Below are positions 47,503 to 57,947 of a stretch of DNA of 64,000 nt, piece by piece. The number at the start of each line of letters is the position of its first letter. Position 1 is the stretch's first letter. Source of the stretch: Acytostelium subglobosum LB1 (lineage: Eukaryota; Evosea; Eumycetozoa; Acytosteliales; Acytosteliaceae); assembly GCF_000787575.1 (NCBI RefSeq), contig NW_012236520.1:248001-312000 (forward strand). Direction: 5' to 3'. The translations under genes and the position numbers were made by a program. The notes below the pieces were generated by a model. It made no database searches, was not told the origin of the DNA, and worked only from the letters and a program-made list of their open reading frames with translations.

Positions 47503-49346
47503 TTAAACGGCAACTGGCTCTGGTTTAGCCTGTGCTGCTTGTGGTTGTTGTGGCTGCTGTCCCTGTGGCTGCTGTTGTCCTTGCTGCTGACCACCACCCC
47601 TGCGTCCACCTCTGCCGGCGGCACCTCCTCTTCTTGACTGCTGGCTTCTCGAGTCGTTGATGCCCACCAGGATCTCAATGCCACGGTTGAACAGGCCCTT
47701 GGTCTTGTCCATGACCTGACGGTAAGCATTGGTATGCTGTGAGAACATCTTAATCTGATTGTTTGCCGAGTCGATCTTGGCAACGAATCTAGCGTTTCTA
47801 ATAGCTTCCACGATCCACTTCTCTGATGACTCTGGGTTTATACCTAAGTTGTTGCACAACAAACTATTGATTGATCAATTGATTGATAGTGTTAGTTCAG
47901 TCATCATGGAATCATTCCCGACTCGGCCTTTGGCCTCTCGAATGGTACATACTCTATATCGATATTTTCGTGAATATTACAGTAGGTCTCAAAGATGCAA
48001 GCGCGAGAGCTCTCCATGAACTCATCATAGCATGACGCCAGGAAGTAGTCCTGCTTCAGGACTTGCTCGCAAAGAGACAGCTGTGCCTTGGCATCCTCAA
48101 AGTTGAACTTGACGTAGAGGCTCGAGACAAAGAGGGTGATTGGGTCGCGGTACGTGTAGGCCTCCTGCTCAATGACCTTGACCAGCTGGTAGATGGTCTG
48201 TGGACGTCTCCTGTTGATGATGACGGCCACGGTCAAGTAGCGAAGCACGTGTGGGCAGACGGTCTGGATGGCATTGAGGTACTTGTCGTCAAACAGCAAG
48301 TCGACCAGACCTGCTCTGTTCTCTGTTTGATTGAAATAGACAAAGAGACTTCTGTGGATGAGCCATGCTCTCTGATGCAGTTGCTCGACTGGTGACGAGC
48401 TCTGTTGTTTGTGTATGAGTGAGTGAGTGTGAGTACGAGGTGGAATGATCCCAATCAATCAATCAAAGATCAAACATACGTTGCTATCAATCTCCTCTTT
48501 CAGTGGAGCAATGTCTGTGACGGCGACAGCCCAGTTCTGGCTGAGGATGTCAGACTCGAGGATACCCCAGAGGGCGCTTAGTGTCTTCTGTCTGTCGTTG
48601 GAGAGCTTGGCGTAGATGGCCAGATATTCCCTGGCGATCTTGTACTGACCTGTCTCAAAGAGCAGCTTGGAGTATCTGTACATGGCGTCGATGATCTCTG
48701 CGTTGATCTTCTCGCGCAGCATGGCAAATGTGAACGACAGCTTTGCCTGCGACTCTGCCTCGGATGTGGCGGCGGCCTCCTCGTCAACATCGTCGGGGAC
48801 GGTGGAGACGCCGGCAGTGGTCGTGGCGGGTGTGCTGCCTGCGGCGGCAGTGGTCGCTGCTGGTTGAGTCTGCTGATGCTCCTTCTTCGCGTTGAGGTAT
48901 TGAGTGGCGACATCGCATTGCACTCTCAAAGTCTCCAATTCGTTGGCCAACTTCTGCTTCTTCTCCTGCAGTGCGCTAGTATCACGAGCGACATTTTGGC
49001 AGGCGGCAATAGCCTCATCACATCTACCAGTCTGTGTCAAGATATCTGCTTTCGCGCGATTAACGTCATCCTCTGGATATCCCTATATTATATCGAATGA
49101 ATTGAATGAATGATTGATTGAACGATTGAATGTTGGTAACATGTTCGCGTTACATAGTGTCCTGTGCTGCTTCATTATATGATTCATGTCCCTGTGTTGT
49201 ATGTATGCACATCTGTTGCTACATGATCGAATGATTGAATGATCGAATGAATGATTGAATGAACCTACCTTGGCAAAGTCCACCAGTTGGAACAACAAAT
49301 GAGCGTCGAGGAATGTGCTCAACTTCTTTGTTAGATCGTACTCCAT
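47503..49346 (-). CDS. eif3E: Eukaryotic translation initiation factor 3 subunit E (INT6)
   Basis: Subunit of eIF3, which organises 43S preinitiation complexes. 496 residues, four exons: 49346-49269, 49082-48480, 48401-47953, 47863-47503. It starts MEYDLTKKLSTFLDAHLLFQLVDFAK, the conserved eIF3e N-terminus. Helical repeats are followed by a PCI domain, including KWIVEAIRNARFVAKIDS. The third splice joins NIDIE to DLLCNNLGI, as expected across the winged-helix part. A Ala/Thr-rich insert (about residues 100-130) and a C-terminal RGG/Gln-rich tail (RRGGAAGRGGRRGGGQQQ) are additions relative to animal proteins; the RGG tail may bind RNA. Confidence 0.93.
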
Positions 49347-49900
49347 TCTATGTATGTATTTTGTTGATAGTATGTAAGTAATAAAGAAAGAAAGCTTGTT
49401 TGAATGAATAGTAGTCGAGTTGAACTAGCCCTCACACACCATCCACAGTCACTCTCACTCGAAGGTTTCATTCTTCATCACACCGTACACCCATCATCAG
49501 CATGAGCTTCGCGTTCGTGTTGTTGAGTTCAATGTGAGAAATAAAAAAAAATGTCAAATTTGAGTTGATGGAACTTCCAAATAATCTTTCAAACAAATAA
49601 ACAAGGATGATTGTTGATTGATTGATTAATTGAGAACTAACATTCATTGTCGTTGGCCCATTGGATGATAAAGATGTGTGTGTTTATTTGATTGATGACA
49701 CTCAGCGGCAGGTATAATGATGACCATCACCCCCACACACACTCATTGACACCCTTTCACACAATTATATGATCAGTCGGTTGGATTCACATAACAATGA
49801 TGGTAGTATATATACATTTAATGGACTTTGAGTAGTATAAGTTAACCTCTACTACTACTAATAATATTTATACTTATACATATTTATAAACTAACAAATA
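49347..49900. other. Divergent promoter region between eIF3e and ARF-like gene
   Basis: AT-rich, with GATT runs near 49614-49630 and CA-rich DNA near 49731-49745. No ORF or RNA gene recognised. Confidence 0.5.
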
Positions 49901-50599
49901 ATGAAATTAAAGACCTTTATACCTTTTATCAAAGTTCCAAAGAGATCAATCAGAGTATTGATGGTCGGTTTGGAAAAGTCTGGTAAGTTCATACCTTTAT
50001 CCAATTTACTTTACATCTTAACTAACATTGTAACTACATGCATGTATTTAATAGGTAAAACAACAATATTATATAATATAAAGTTGGGATCATTCCTTGA
50101 AACAATACCTACCATTGGATATAATCATGAGAGAGTTAATGTTAATGGATCATCGTTTGATATATGGGATATTGGTGGATCAAAGGATACAAACAAATTA
50201 CCATGGAAACTAATGGTACATAGAACAACAACTTGTATAATATTCGTTGTTGATGTATCAGATCGAGAAGGACTTGCCTGTTCCAAGGTCCAACTTCAAA
50301 AGATACAAGATGATAAAAGATTATCACATATGCCAATTCTTATATTAGCAAACAAACAAGACCTACTACCTCAACCTGCTCAAGGAGAACAAGGAGAGTC
50401 GTCCATAAATACACCGCTCACAACTACCGAGTTATCTCAATTACTTGGTCTTCCAGAGAAATCCATGGACAAACAATGGCACATCACTCCATGCACTGGA
50501 AAGACTGGCGAAGGAATATCAAATGGATTCGAATGGCTTTCCAAGCGCAAAGGGACCAAGTCGGAACAACGATCAATCACTTCACAAGAAAGATCATAA
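49901..50599 (+). CDS. Divergent ARF-like small GTPase
   Basis: 208 residues, two exons (49901-49982, 50055-50599); the join rebuilds the P-loop GLEKSGKTT. Switch I (TIPTIGYNHERV) is close to ARF, and NKQD plus a CTGKTGEG base loop are intact. Two features differ from canonical ARFs. The N-terminus is MKLKTF, lacking the myristoylated Gly2. Switch II reads WDIGGSKDTNKLPW, with Ser in place of the catalytic Gln of WDVGGQ. A 15-residue insert (PQPAQGEQGESSINT) precedes the G5 region, and the C-terminal tail is basic and Ser-rich. It may be GTP-locked or depend on a special GAP. Codon use is AT-rich, unlike ARF1 at 6362, suggesting low or stage-specific expression. Confidence 0.85.
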   Translation: MKLKTFIPFIKVPKRSIRVLMVGLEKSGKFIPLSNLLYILTNIVTTCMYLIGKTTILYNIKLGSFLETIPTIGYNHERVNVNGSSFDIWDIGGSKDTNKLPWKLMVHRTTTCIIFVVDVSDREGLACSKVQLQKIQDDKRLSHMPILILANKQDLLPQPAQGEQGESSINTPLTTTELSQLLGLPEKSMDKQWHITPCTGKTGEGISNGFEWLSKRKGTKSEQRSITSQERS

Positions 50600-50754
50600 A
50601 ATATTGAAGATTGATCGATTGATCATGTAAATATTACAGTGACAAGACATTAATATATGTATATTTTTTAATATATATTACTTAATGAACAAGTAAGAGG
50701 AGAGACTGTAGTCCTACTTCATTGAGTTGATCAATGAGTTGGGCAGAGGTCTAT

Positions 50755-51679
50755 TTAACGACCAGTGTGGGAGGACCACAGCTTGTGGTGGTGAGAGTCG
50801 TTCAAGGTGAGGTCAGCATTGCCATGGAGATGGAACTTGTAGGGACCATGACCTTGGCCGTGAGTGCAGGTGGACCATGTTGGCTGGTTGTGGCTGTCGT
50901 AGACGACGGCGTTACCATCGTGCTGCATGACGAAACGGAATGGACCGTGGCCCTTGCCAAAGGTCTGAGTGGACCAGATGGCGTTGTTGGAGGTCCAGGT
51001 GCTGGAGGTGTACAGGACCAAGTTGCCGTCGTCCTGCATGACGAGGAAGTAGTTGCCGTGGGCAATGGCGTTGTTGGTGTTGGAGTGCAGGGTCTCCTCG
51101 CTTCTCAAGTTGTCGCCATGGTGGAATGTGCGGCCTGGCTGTGGATGAGATGGGGTGTGGTGGTGGGATGGCAGGATCATCTGGGTGGCGTGGGAGCCGT
51201 TGGAGCTGTATAGGCAGCCAGAGTGGCTGTCAACAACGTGGACACCTCCCTGTGGTGACAAGTAGCAGGTGTGTGGGCCGTGACCCTTTCCATGAGTAGC
51301 GGTAGCCCATGTTGGTGCGTTGCTGGCGTCATAGATAACCAAGTTACCATCGTGCTATAGTGAAGTGAATATGAAGGTAAAAGGGTTAGTGATTGTTTGT
51401 TTGATTGAGTGATCGTGTTGATCGAGTTAATGTAGTCAAACTCAAGCACAGTCGATTGAGTGATGAATGAGGACTTACCTGCATGGTCAGACGGTATGGG
51501 GCATGACCCTTGCCGTGGGTCTGGGTGGACCAGATGGCGTTGCACGAGGCAAAGTTGTTGCCACGGTACACAACCAAGTTACCATCTTGCTGGAGGACCA
51601 AATAGAAGCCTCCGTTGGTGATGTAGTTGACTGGGTGGTTGGAGTGGATGGTGTTTCCGGCAGTTATTCTGTCAGTCAT
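50755..51679 (-). CDS. Bulb-type (B-lectin) mannose-binding-like protein
   Basis: 266 residues, two exons (51679-51479 and 51354-50755), no signal peptide. It contains repeated beta-prism II units with QxDGNLVxY signatures: QQDGNLVVY, HDGNLVIY, QDDGNLVLY and HDGNAVVY. These are separated by GKGHGP segments and a His-rich linker (PSHHHTPSHPQP). Two lectin halves are likely (about 1-120 and 145-266), each beginning with a TIHSN or TLHSN strand. Lack of a signal sequence resembles comitin-like cytosolic or unconventionally secreted dictyostelid lectins. Sugar specificity is inferred to be mannose; several key Asn residues are kept in some repeats only. Confidence 0.85.
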
Positions 51680-52165
51680 TGTGTATATGTGTATGTATGT
51701 AGTAAGGTAAGGAGATAAGATAGATAATCTTTGTTATTTGTTTCAAACTTTTGAAATTGATGATGGTGAAGATGGACAAAGTGGAGGCCTTTAAATGTCT
51801 TTGGAATTTTAATTACAGGGTCAATAATATCGTGTTTTGGTTCTATAAAAGATCCAACTGATGACTGATTGATAGTTATTGAAGACTTTGTGGTTCTTCT
51901 TTGCAGGGTCCATTTCAGGTCCCAAACACACACCCGACCGAGGCCTAATCATCATAAAAAACAACAAACAAAAAGTAATCATTCACGTGATGATGTAACC
52001 TTTGATCACAGACCAGATAGACCCTGAGTGCCCTCTTTCAGGTAACCCACCTTGTATACTTTTCATTCACTGATCAATGATCTTGACTGACCAAGTGAGT
52101 GGCTTGGTCCCGCTATTCCAAGGTTGTGAATCACGTCAGAATGATAGACACAGCATAGCATGCAT
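51680..52165. other. Intergenic spacer, no gene seen
   Basis: Upstream region of the lectin gene and 3' flank of the oxidase. Contains an AT-rich patch near 51950 and no signal-bearing ORF. Confidence 0.5.
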
Positions 52166-53411
52166 TCAGAGTTTACTTCTCACGATTGGACACGATGGCG
52201 ACGACGGCGAAGTGGAACACTTGAGCTTGGGCAGCTGTTCCCCGACCATCTTTAGCACCTCGTTGGCACATCCCCAGCTAACAGTGAATCCACTGCCACC
52301 ATGACCATAGTTGTGCACCAATAGCTTTCGGCCATCCTGTTGTAATTCACTCTCCAGTCGGATCTCGTAGCGTGAAGGTCGCAGACCAACCTTTTCCCCA
52401 ATGATCTCAATCTTATCCTATATATTAGTGGTGATATGTTATGTTAATATGTTTGATTGATTGATTGATGTTCACAATCATTCATACCCTTGCAAACTCT
52501 GGCGATATTGTAGCCACTCTGTCCAGGATCTCCTTGGTATCCTTTGGACATGGTTCAAGGTTGTAGTTATGTTTCTGATTGGTACCGCCCAGAACTGAGT
52601 TGGTAACTCTTGGTATTACATATGCTATCTTTGTATCTGTTTGATTGATTGATTGGTTGAATGGGTGAGTGATTGAGTGATTGAGTGATTGATTGAGTGA
52701 TTGAGATGGGTGACATGGTCTCGCCCACCTCCTCACGCCCCGCCAAACAAACATACCATCCTCTTCATCAATGAGTGAACGATCGCGAGAGTGATTGATT
52801 ACAATGATCTGTCCACGAGATGGGTATACATGTCGATCACCAATTAGCTCACGCGAACCTATTCCAGTGCAGTTGATGACAATGTCCGAGTATATGAATG
52901 GCTCGCGAATGTCTACAACGACACGCTGGTCCACTCTGCCACCCAACTTCTTGAACGACTGCACCAGCCAGTCCATGTAGATATCGGTGTCCATGACAAA
53001 GCCATCGTCTACAGCGTATCCATCGACATAGCCTGGCAACAACTCGTCTGGTTTGATGCGTCTGAACGATGGGACGAACGGACTCCAGTCAGGGTTCTCC
53101 GCCTTGGGCACGCGGAAGAACTCGTTCACCTTCTTGTATAGTGTGCCAGTGTCGCGCACGTCCAGTGGCAGGATGTGTTGTTTGAAGTAGTCCATCGTCT
53201 CTTGTGACCATCGACCCACTTTATCCATTGGCTCCGATAAGAATGGATACCACAATGCTGCTGCCTTGTTTGATGTAGTGTTTGGAGGTAGATCCTTTGC
53301 CCATATCTCCACATCATATCTCTGTGTCTTTAACAACAATATTCCAGTGGATAAGCCAATACAGCCACATCCAATTATGATTACCTTTGTCTTTTGGTTT
53401 GATTGAGTCAT
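52166..53411 (-). CDS. ddo: D-amino-acid / D-aspartate oxidase, peroxisomal
   Basis: FAD enzyme that oxidatively deaminates D-amino acids. 351 residues, three exons: 53411-52757, 52636-52488, 52417-52166. The N-terminal FAD fold has VIIIGCGCIGLSTG, then SNKAAALWYPF. The substrate region holds the Tyr and Arg positions of the family (DGYAVDDGFVMDTDIYMDWL). The C-terminal block HNYGHGGSGFTVSWGCA is diagnostic. The last three residues are SKL, a perfect peroxisomal PTS1 signal. Whether it prefers acidic (DDO) or neutral (DAO) substrates is not settled by eye. The second and third exons are recovered by splicing at GTATGT and GTATGA donors. Confidence 0.92.
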
Positions 53412-54210
53412 CCCTCCCTCTATCTTTATTTCTTTGTTTGTATATATGTATGATTGTAAGATTGAATGAATGAATGGATAGATGGGTGGGACCCACCTTT
53501 TGATCTGGGGGTGCCCCAGATATGCCTCACCTTATGATCAAAAAGATCACAACAAAAATCAAGATTAGTTTGTGTTGTTGCAAAGTTCTTCTTTACACAA
53601 GGTCAATAATAGTTCCCCAATCAGTGGACATTTACCAGGTTGAATGAATAATGAACAAGGTATCCTTCTATGTTAAGGCAAAAGATTGGACAGATCCATG
53701 GTATGTTTTCTTCGCTCTACCGACTGAGCTAACCAGGTTTCCCTGGTGCAAGTTTCGATCTTGCCGCCTAAGAGTGGAATTAGATTTGTTTGCTGTAAAG
53801 GACCTTGTTATAATAAGGATGTAATCATATACTTAATCATTGATACAATTAAACAAATATTCTTTATGGTTCTCTCGAGTGTAAATGATTCAAATCAATC
53901 ATAATTCTATTTATTTTCTGAAACTATTCCAACATGGAATTAGTGAACTTGGAAGAAGGGTGGCAATTTTTGGACAAGGAATGATTCCCCTTGATTGTCT
54001 CCAAGAAGAGATATTCGTTGGCCACTATGTAGAATATGTTCTATAGCAACCATGTCGATCATAATCATCAATAACAATCACATGTCTTGACAGTATTCAA
54101 ACAGATATCTCCAAGCACTAACACTTCATGATCAGTACTATCAACATTGCGAACAACAAATTAAGCTAGTGATTGGATGAGGTTTAACGATGGCATCTAT
54201 AAAGTTCGTT
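53412..54210. other. Intergenic spacer with tRNA-like fragment
   Basis: About 800 bases. Apart from the tRNA-like piece at 53711-53737 and a short hairpin beside it, I see only AT-rich DNA and no ORF. Confidence 0.5.
53711..53737 (-). pseudogene. tRNA-like fragment (A-box/D-arm remnant)
   Basis: Read on the minus strand, TTAGCTCAGTCGGTAGAGCG is a textbook tRNA D-arm with internal promoter A box. Downstream there is no matching anticodon stem, T-arm or acceptor pairing, so this is not an intact tRNA. Just upstream on the minus strand, ACCAGGGAAACCTGG forms a hairpin. It may be a decayed tRNA gene or a tRNA-derived SINE head. Confidence 0.35.
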
Positions 54211-57200
54211 TTATACCTCTTGTAGAGTATGTTGGTTTGTTTGTTGATCAATGTCCAGACTAAAGACATGGTCGAACTCACTTTGGACCGATGCATCGTG
54301 GTCCACCACAACGATGGACTCGCGCTCAGGCAGTTGACGGAGTAGCTCACAGATGATGGGCTTGATCGTGGCATCCAGGTGATTGGTAAGCTCGTCCACG
54401 ACCATCAGTGTGACGCGTGAGCCAACATGGTTGAATATGACCTCGCTCAATGCGAATGGACTGTATGACAACTCTACGCAGCGTCGTTGGCCGCCCGACA
54501 ACTGATAGAATGAGCGCGGCTGGATGATGTTCTTGCTGTCCAACTCAAACACCTCGATGGTCAGCTCATCCTGGTGCATGGCAAGCGTTGTGAACAGCTT
54601 GCCCTGTGACAGGATCGAGAGGTACTCATTGGCATAGCCCTCCACCTCTTTGATCACCTGGTTCAGCGCCAGCACGGATATGCCGTCGCTGCCAAAGCCA
54701 GCCTCCCAGAACTGCAGTGTCTCCAGTCTCTTTGTTTCCACATCATCTAGCGCGCTGTCAATCTTCTCAATGTCCTTGCTCAACTGATTGATCTTGTCCT
54801 CTTTTAGTCTCTGTTGTGTCGCGAATGGGTTGCCAGGGTCTTTCTCCAGCTCCCTGATCTGGGACTCGCGCTCTTTGATGCTCTGCTCCAACAACTCAAT
54901 GCCATGCTTGCTTGTGTTGCCCAACTGTTGGGTAACGCGTTTGATTTGATCCCTCAACTTTGATCGCTGTTCATTCACCGCCTGTGTCTGCTCTCTCTTG
55001 GCTCGTGCCAGACTCGCTCGCTCCACATCCAGTGCCTCCAGCTCCTTCTTCTTCTTGTCCAACTCGCCCTGCAACGCAGCCATCTTGATCTCGTTGTTAC
55101 AGGCCAATCTCTGGTGTACCTCTGTATCCAATGATTGTCCACACTCAGTACATGTGGCGGTAGTATCACTCTCTTTGGCAGAGATATATCGCTTTGCTCG
55201 CTGCAGTACATCCTTGCACTTTTGAATCTCTCGTTGGATGTTTGTCAATGCATGCTGGCCAACATTCCAGTCGGTGTTGGTCTTGATAGTCTTTGCTGAT
55301 TGCTCCTTTGTCCACTCATCATAGTCATACTCCGCGCTCGCCAACTCATTCTGTGCGTTCTCTCGTTCCAGCTCCAATTCGCTAATCTCCTGGCCAGTGT
55401 TATGTCCCTGATCTTGCTTAAGTTGCTCTAGCTTGTCCTTGTACAGTTGAAGTTGTTGTCTATGCTCTGCCAACTGTATCTTCCTGGATTCACTCCATTG
55501 TGCCAGCTCTTGATCATAGTCGATGGCAAGCCAGGTGTCCAATGATGCAGCTAGTTGTGCACGCTTCTGTTTCATATCGCCAACCATGGTCTCCTGCTTC
55601 TTGCGTGACTCTTTGGCAATCTTGGCCGCAGGTATACACATGCCCAGGGAGAATGCACGTGAGAGTAACTCCTTGCGACGCTTGTCCGTGTCTGTTACAA
55701 AGTTTGAAATGGAGCCCTGCCCAAGATACACGCACATCCTAAACAGATCATAGTCCAAGCCAATGATGTTGTGTATCGCTGACTGCTGGTCTGCGATACC
55801 CTGGCGATATCCATCGTCCAATCCAGTAATCTCCACCTTGCTTCCATGTCCACGTTTCTTTGATCGTGATATGCTGATCTCTTTGCCATCGACATCCAGC
55901 CACAAGGTGACTGTAGTTGACTTGGAAGTGTCGTTGATCACCTCATCACCCTTGATCGATGCACTCGAGGTGGCTTGTTTGCGAGGTGATGTCGCGCCAT
56001 ATATCGCCCATACCAAAGCCTCGAATATACTGCTCTTTCCAATACCCATGCGTCCTTTGATCATCACCATTGTCAGACCCTCCAATGCCAGCTCGAGGTT
56101 GCCTCTAATGCTACAAAAGTCTTGAATCACCAATCGTTTGATTGTGACCTTTCTGCCCAATGGTGTGACGGCGGTCTCCTTGACCTGGCCAAGTATCTCC
56201 TTGCCAGCGGCCACTATCTCCTCGGTCTTCTCGGGTGTCCAGCCATGTGTCGCAGCATTCATCTCGACATACTCCTTTAGGAAGTCCTCCAACTTGAGAT
56301 GTCCACGCTCCCTCGAACCAGCCTTTGACGGGCGACTCTCGCCATCCTCCTGTGATGCTGTTGGGTCGTCTTCCTCCTTTGATACCATCACCCTACGTAG
56401 CTCAGTGAGCAGGGGCAGTGAGTCAATGGCGCCAATGTATTCTGGTTGGCGCATTATGTCCCTTGTGGAGCGAACTTCTACAATGTCCTTCTCATTGACC
56501 AATGATGACTTGCCAGTGTCCTTCACGAAATCAGCTGGATACTCCAACTTCCAATGTCGAGGCATTTGATCTAGATCAATGAAGTGAGGATGAATGTTGT
56601 CGCCACTCTCGACCAGCGCGATGCCATGTGGATCATTCATCTCGCCAAAGTTCTGTTGATATGGACTGCCAATGTACCATGCGTTGGTGGCCACTTGCTG
56701 ACGACCATGATAATGGCCAAGGTAGCATGCACGCAGGTTATTCATGCCCTCGTCATCGATCTTGCCTGTCGCACGATGTCCACCGTTGGAGCGGGCACCC
56801 TTGACCTCAGCATGCGCAAACACCGTCCACTTTGGCGCGGCTAAGGGATGCACATCGTCCAGCGATCGGAACAACTCACGTTGTGCATCCTTGCCCTCGC
56901 GCCAGGGCAGGTAGGCACAGCCCTCGTCTCGATCAAAGATGGGCTCAGTCGCCACACGTATGTTGTCAAACAGTCCAAACAGTTGCATGCCGTGCACAGC
57001 GCCATCCACAGACACTTGGTCGTGATTGCCCGGGATGAACACCGCCTGCACACCATCACGGCGCCACTCATCAAACTCTTGAAGCAATCTATCAATGTGT
57101 CGTACGTGTAGTATGTTGCGCTGATGCCAAAAGTCGCCCAAGAACACGACAGGACATCTCTCTGACACTGCTCTCTTGCGCACTGCCTCCAACACACTGA

Positions 57201-57414
57201 GCGTCCTATCCAATGTCTTTGTAGAAACATGCAAGTCTGTGAACAATAACTTTCTCCATGATTTGCCATCGCTCATTATATCGTTGTTGTTGTTGTTGTT
57301 GCCATTCGATGATGAGTATGGCCTACTACTTATTGTGGAACTATTGATGAATGATGGTAATGGCTTGGTCCCATGAGCAACAGACGTGAGAACAGTATTG
57401 AATAACCTGTTCAT
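54211..57414 (-). CDS. Fused SbcD(Mre11)-SbcC(Rad50)-type DNA nuclease/ATPase with mitochondrial-type leader
   Basis: One uninterrupted 1067-residue frame. Residues 1-45: Arg/Ser/Asn-rich leader with no acidic residue (MNRLFNTVLTSVAHGTKPLP...), then an Asn run. Residues 54-260: calcineurin-like phosphoesterase with all metal motifs: DLH (60-62), GDFWH (93-97), GNHD (129-132), FAHAE (199-203), GHYH (233-236). Residues 420-1067: Rad50/SbcC ATPase with Walker A KGRMGIGKSS (453-462), a coiled coil with zinc hook CTEC (755-758), the FWEAGFGSDGI block, ABC signature LSGGQ (972-976), Walker B LMVVDE (1003-1008), D-loop NHLDA and switch His1039. The coil is short, as in bacterial or phage SbcC/gp46. 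Normally these are two separate genes. There are no introns in 3.2 kb although the neighbours are intron-rich. Likely role: repair or trimming of organellar DNA ends. Confidence 0.92.
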   Translation of the reverse strand: MNRLFNTVLTSVAHGTKPLPSFINSSTISSRPYSSSNGNNNNNNDIMSDGKSWRKLLFTDLHVSTKTLDRTLSVLEAVRKRAVSERCPVVFLGDFWHQRNILHVRHIDRLLQEFDEWRRDGVQAVFIPGNHDQVSVDGAVHGMQLFGLFDNIRVATEPIFDRDEGCAYLPWREGKDAQRELFRSLDDVHPLAAPKWTVFAHAEVKGARSNGGHRATGKIDDEGMNNLRACYLGHYHGRQQVATNAWYIGSPYQQNFGEMNDPHGIALVESGDNIHPHFIDLDQMPRHWKLEYPADFVKDTGKSSLVNEKDIVEVRSTRDIMRQPEYIGAIDSLPLLTELRRVMVSKEEDDPTASQEDGESRPSKAGSRERGHLKLEDFLKEYVEMNAATHGWTPEKTEEIVAAGKEILGQVKETAVTPLGRKVTIKRLVIQDFCSIRGNLELALEGLTMVMIKGRMGIGKSSIFEALVWAIYGATSPRKQATSSASIKGDEVINDTSKSTTVTLWLDVDGKEISISRSKKRGHGSKVEITGLDDGYRQGIADQQSAIHNIIGLDYDLFRMCVYLGQGSISNFVTDTDKRRKELLSRAFSLGMCIPAAKIAKESRKKQETMVGDMKQKRAQLAASLDTWLAIDYDQELAQWSESRKIQLAEHRQQLQLYKDKLEQLKQDQGHNTGQEISELELERENAQNELASAEYDYDEWTKEQSAKTIKTNTDWNVGQHALTNIQREIQKCKDVLQRAKRYISAKESDTTATCTECGQSLDTEVHQRLACNNEIKMAALQGELDKKKKELEALDVERASLARAKREQTQAVNEQRSKLRDQIKRVTQQLGNTSKHGIELLEQSIKERESQIRELEKDPGNPFATQQRLKEDKINQLSKDIEKIDSALDDVETKRLETLQFWEAGFGSDGISVLALNQVIKEVEGYANEYLSILSQGKLFTTLAMHQDELTIEVFELDSKNIIQPRSFYQLSGGQRRCVELSYSPFALSEVIFNHVGSRVTLMVVDELTNHLDATIKPIICELLRQLPERESIVVVDHDASVQSEFDHVFSLDIDQQTNQHTLQEV

Positions 57415-57947
57415 TGTCTATGTACTCTCTCTATCTCTATGTGTATCTGTAAGTGTACACAAGAGATTGAATGAATAAATGAAGAGTGAATGAAAGAGGG
57501 ACACCTAATGATGTTGTAGATTGATTGATTAGTTGGTTTTCAAAAGAAGAAACAACATGCTTGGCTTGGCAAAGTCTATCCGCACATGATGGGATGACTG
57601 TGTTTATTGATGGATGTTCAGGGTCCAGTCAACCATCACTTGAGAGGATTGTTGTTGGGGAACGAACTTGCTTGATACTTGAGAGGGAAGGAGAGGACAG
57701 GCCAGCCATAGCCACTGTTGACATAACTTGACGGCTTGAACGTGGAAGAGAAAGGGAAGGGAAGGGAAGGGAAGGGAAGGGAAGGGGAGAATACATATGT
57801 ATGTATGTACATTGCGTTGCGTTGGAGGGACGAATCTGATTTACAAGGGGAGGGAGGAGTGAGGGAGCGCTTTGATTGTTGTGACTAACTGACTAATGTA
57901 ATTGATTGATTGATTGAATGATTGAGCGATAAGGGAATGAATCCATC
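57415..57947. other. Intergenic spacer with GGGAA repeat
   Basis: Upstream region of the SbcDC gene and 3' flank of MBF1. Contains a (GGGAA)n microsatellite at 57748-57787 and ATGT repeats near 57795. The plus-strand open frame at 57525-57731 has no features. Confidence 0.55.
57748..57787. repeat. (GGGAA)n microsatellite
   Basis: About seven copies of AAGGG in a row, strongly purine-rich. Confidence 0.8.
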
